From Xenophilus sp. AP218F (GTDB taxonomy: Bacteria; Pseudomonadota; Gammaproteobacteria; Burkholderiales; Chromobacteriaceae), in assembly GCA_002213445.1 (NCBI GenBank), contig NJIE01000008.1, forward strand, positions 1 to 64,000: 64,000 nucleotides of DNA, given 5' to 3'. Position 1 is the stretch's first letter. Every line of letters begins with the position of its first letter. The position numbers and the translations under genes were made by a program. This document shows positions 63,459 through 64,000 of the stretch, one piece after another. The notes beneath the pieces are model-generated. The model saw only the letters and a list, made by a program, of their open reading frames with translations, was not told where the DNA came from and did not search any database.

Positions 63459-64000
63459 ATGAGTTTGATGCAAGAACTGGGGCTGGATGGCTCCAAGCTG
63501 GCGGCCCGACTGGCGGGCGCCCGCGTGTTGGTGGTGGGCGACGTGATGCTGGACCGCTATTGGTTCGGCGACGTCAACCGCATTTCGCCGGAAGCGCCGG
63601 TGCCGGTGGCCAAGATCGGCCGCTGCGAAGAGCGGGCGGGCGGCGCGGCCAACGTGGCGCGCAATATCGCCGGCCTGGGCGGCCAGGCCACCATTCTGTC
63701 GGTGGTGGGCGACGACGAGGCGGCAGACGCCTTGCAGCGTCTGCTGGAGGCCGACGGCATCGCCACCTCGCTCAAGCGCGATCCGCAGATCGCCACCACG
63801 GTGAAACTGCGGGTGGTGGCGCGCCAGCAACAGCTGATCCGGCTGGACTTCGAAGACGCGCCCAGCCACGAAATCCTGGCCGGCAAGCTTGAAGAGTTCG
63901 CCGCCATCGTCGCCGAGCATGACGTGGTGATCCTGTCCGACTACGGCAAGGGCGGCCTCGCCCATGTCTCGAAAATGATCGCGCTCTCGCGCCAGGCGGG
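63459..64000 (+). CDS. hldE: D-glycero-beta-D-manno-heptose-7-phosphate kinase (HldE/HldA), 3' part beyond window
   Basis: The first 180 codons of a PfkB-family sugar kinase, running off the window end. VLVVGDVMLDRYWFGDVNRI and SPEAPVPVAKIG, followed by GGAANVARNIAGLGG, are the HldE/RfaE hallmarks; the enzyme phosphorylates heptose-7-phosphate on the way to ADP-heptose for the lipopolysaccharide core. Whether the nucleotidyltransferase half is fused (HldE) or encoded separately (HldA/HldC), as often in betaproteobacteria, cannot be seen from here. Confidence 0.93.
   Translation, partial: MSLMQELGLDGSKLAARLAGARVLVVGDVMLDRYWFGDVNRISPEAPVPVAKIGRCEERAGGAANVARNIAGLGGQATILSVVGDDEAADALQRLLEADGIATSLKRDPQIATTVKLRVVARQQQLIRLDFEDAPSHEILAGKLEEFAAIVAEHDVVILSDYGKGGLAHVSKMIALSRQA

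Overview
The window looks like a chromosomal segment of a Chromobacterium species (Betaproteobacteria, Neisseriales). The strongest clue is the phenylalanine hydroxylase gene. Its 297-residue product carries iron ligands at H138, H143 and E184, the same length and numbering I recall for the structurally known Chromobacterium violaceum enzyme, but with enough substitutions to suggest a sister species rather than C. violaceum itself. The DNA is very GC-rich and densely coded. I see no insertion sequence, prophage, CRISPR array or obvious pseudogene.

Layout. 1-10 kb: tRNA-Val, accA, tilS, a threonine aldolase with a LysR regulator, lpxH, two cyclophilins, a FadL-type porin, a cysteine-dioxygenase-like cupin, and an Lrp/AsnC regulator divergent from phhA. 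11.4-26.5 kb: one tightly coupled exopolysaccharide operon of twelve genes, many overlapping at ATGA or nearby. Gene order, families and product sizes follow Pseudomonas aeruginosa pslA to pslK, with an extra hexapeptide acyltransferase gene between the pslJ-like and pslK-like genes and no pslL-O. 26.5-38 kb: pcp, a GGDEF protein, dut, coaBC, radC, several small uncharacterised genes, a DUF2844/DUF3443 pair, a flavin-reductase-like protein, tyrS and a cytochrome b561. 38-46 kb: two tandem c-type cytochromes, a Zur-controlled zinc-uptake operon (zur, COG0523 GTPase, a tiny His-rich membrane protein, znuC, znuB, znuA), a SafE-like membrane protein, an enoyl-CoA hydratase and a LysR regulator. 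46-54 kb: two uncharacterised helical proteins and a fructose PTS operon (fruB fusion, fruK, fruA) divergent from a LacI-type FruR with two clear operators. 54-64 kb: cytochrome b561, a MazG-like NTP pyrophosphohydrolase, aroA, then the housekeeping run cmk, rpsA, ihfB, lapA, lapB, pyrF, ugd and the start of hldE.

How it fits together. The psl-like operon has every step of a Wzx/Wzy exopolysaccharide pathway: initiating phosphotransferase, GDP-mannose synthesis, four glycosyltransferases, polymerase, flippase, Wzc-like co-polymerase, outer-membrane export lipoprotein and periplasmic glycosidase. A diguanylate cyclase is encoded nearby. The zinc operon starts with an almost perfect Zur palindrome, which predicts autoregulated zinc uptake. 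The fructose operon is predicted to be repressed by FruR through two TGAAAACG-type sites in the divergent gap. The end of the window serves envelope biogenesis (LapA/B, Ugd, HldE) and core gene expression (S1, IHF).

All functional calls rest on reading motifs and on remembered family features; no database search was possible.
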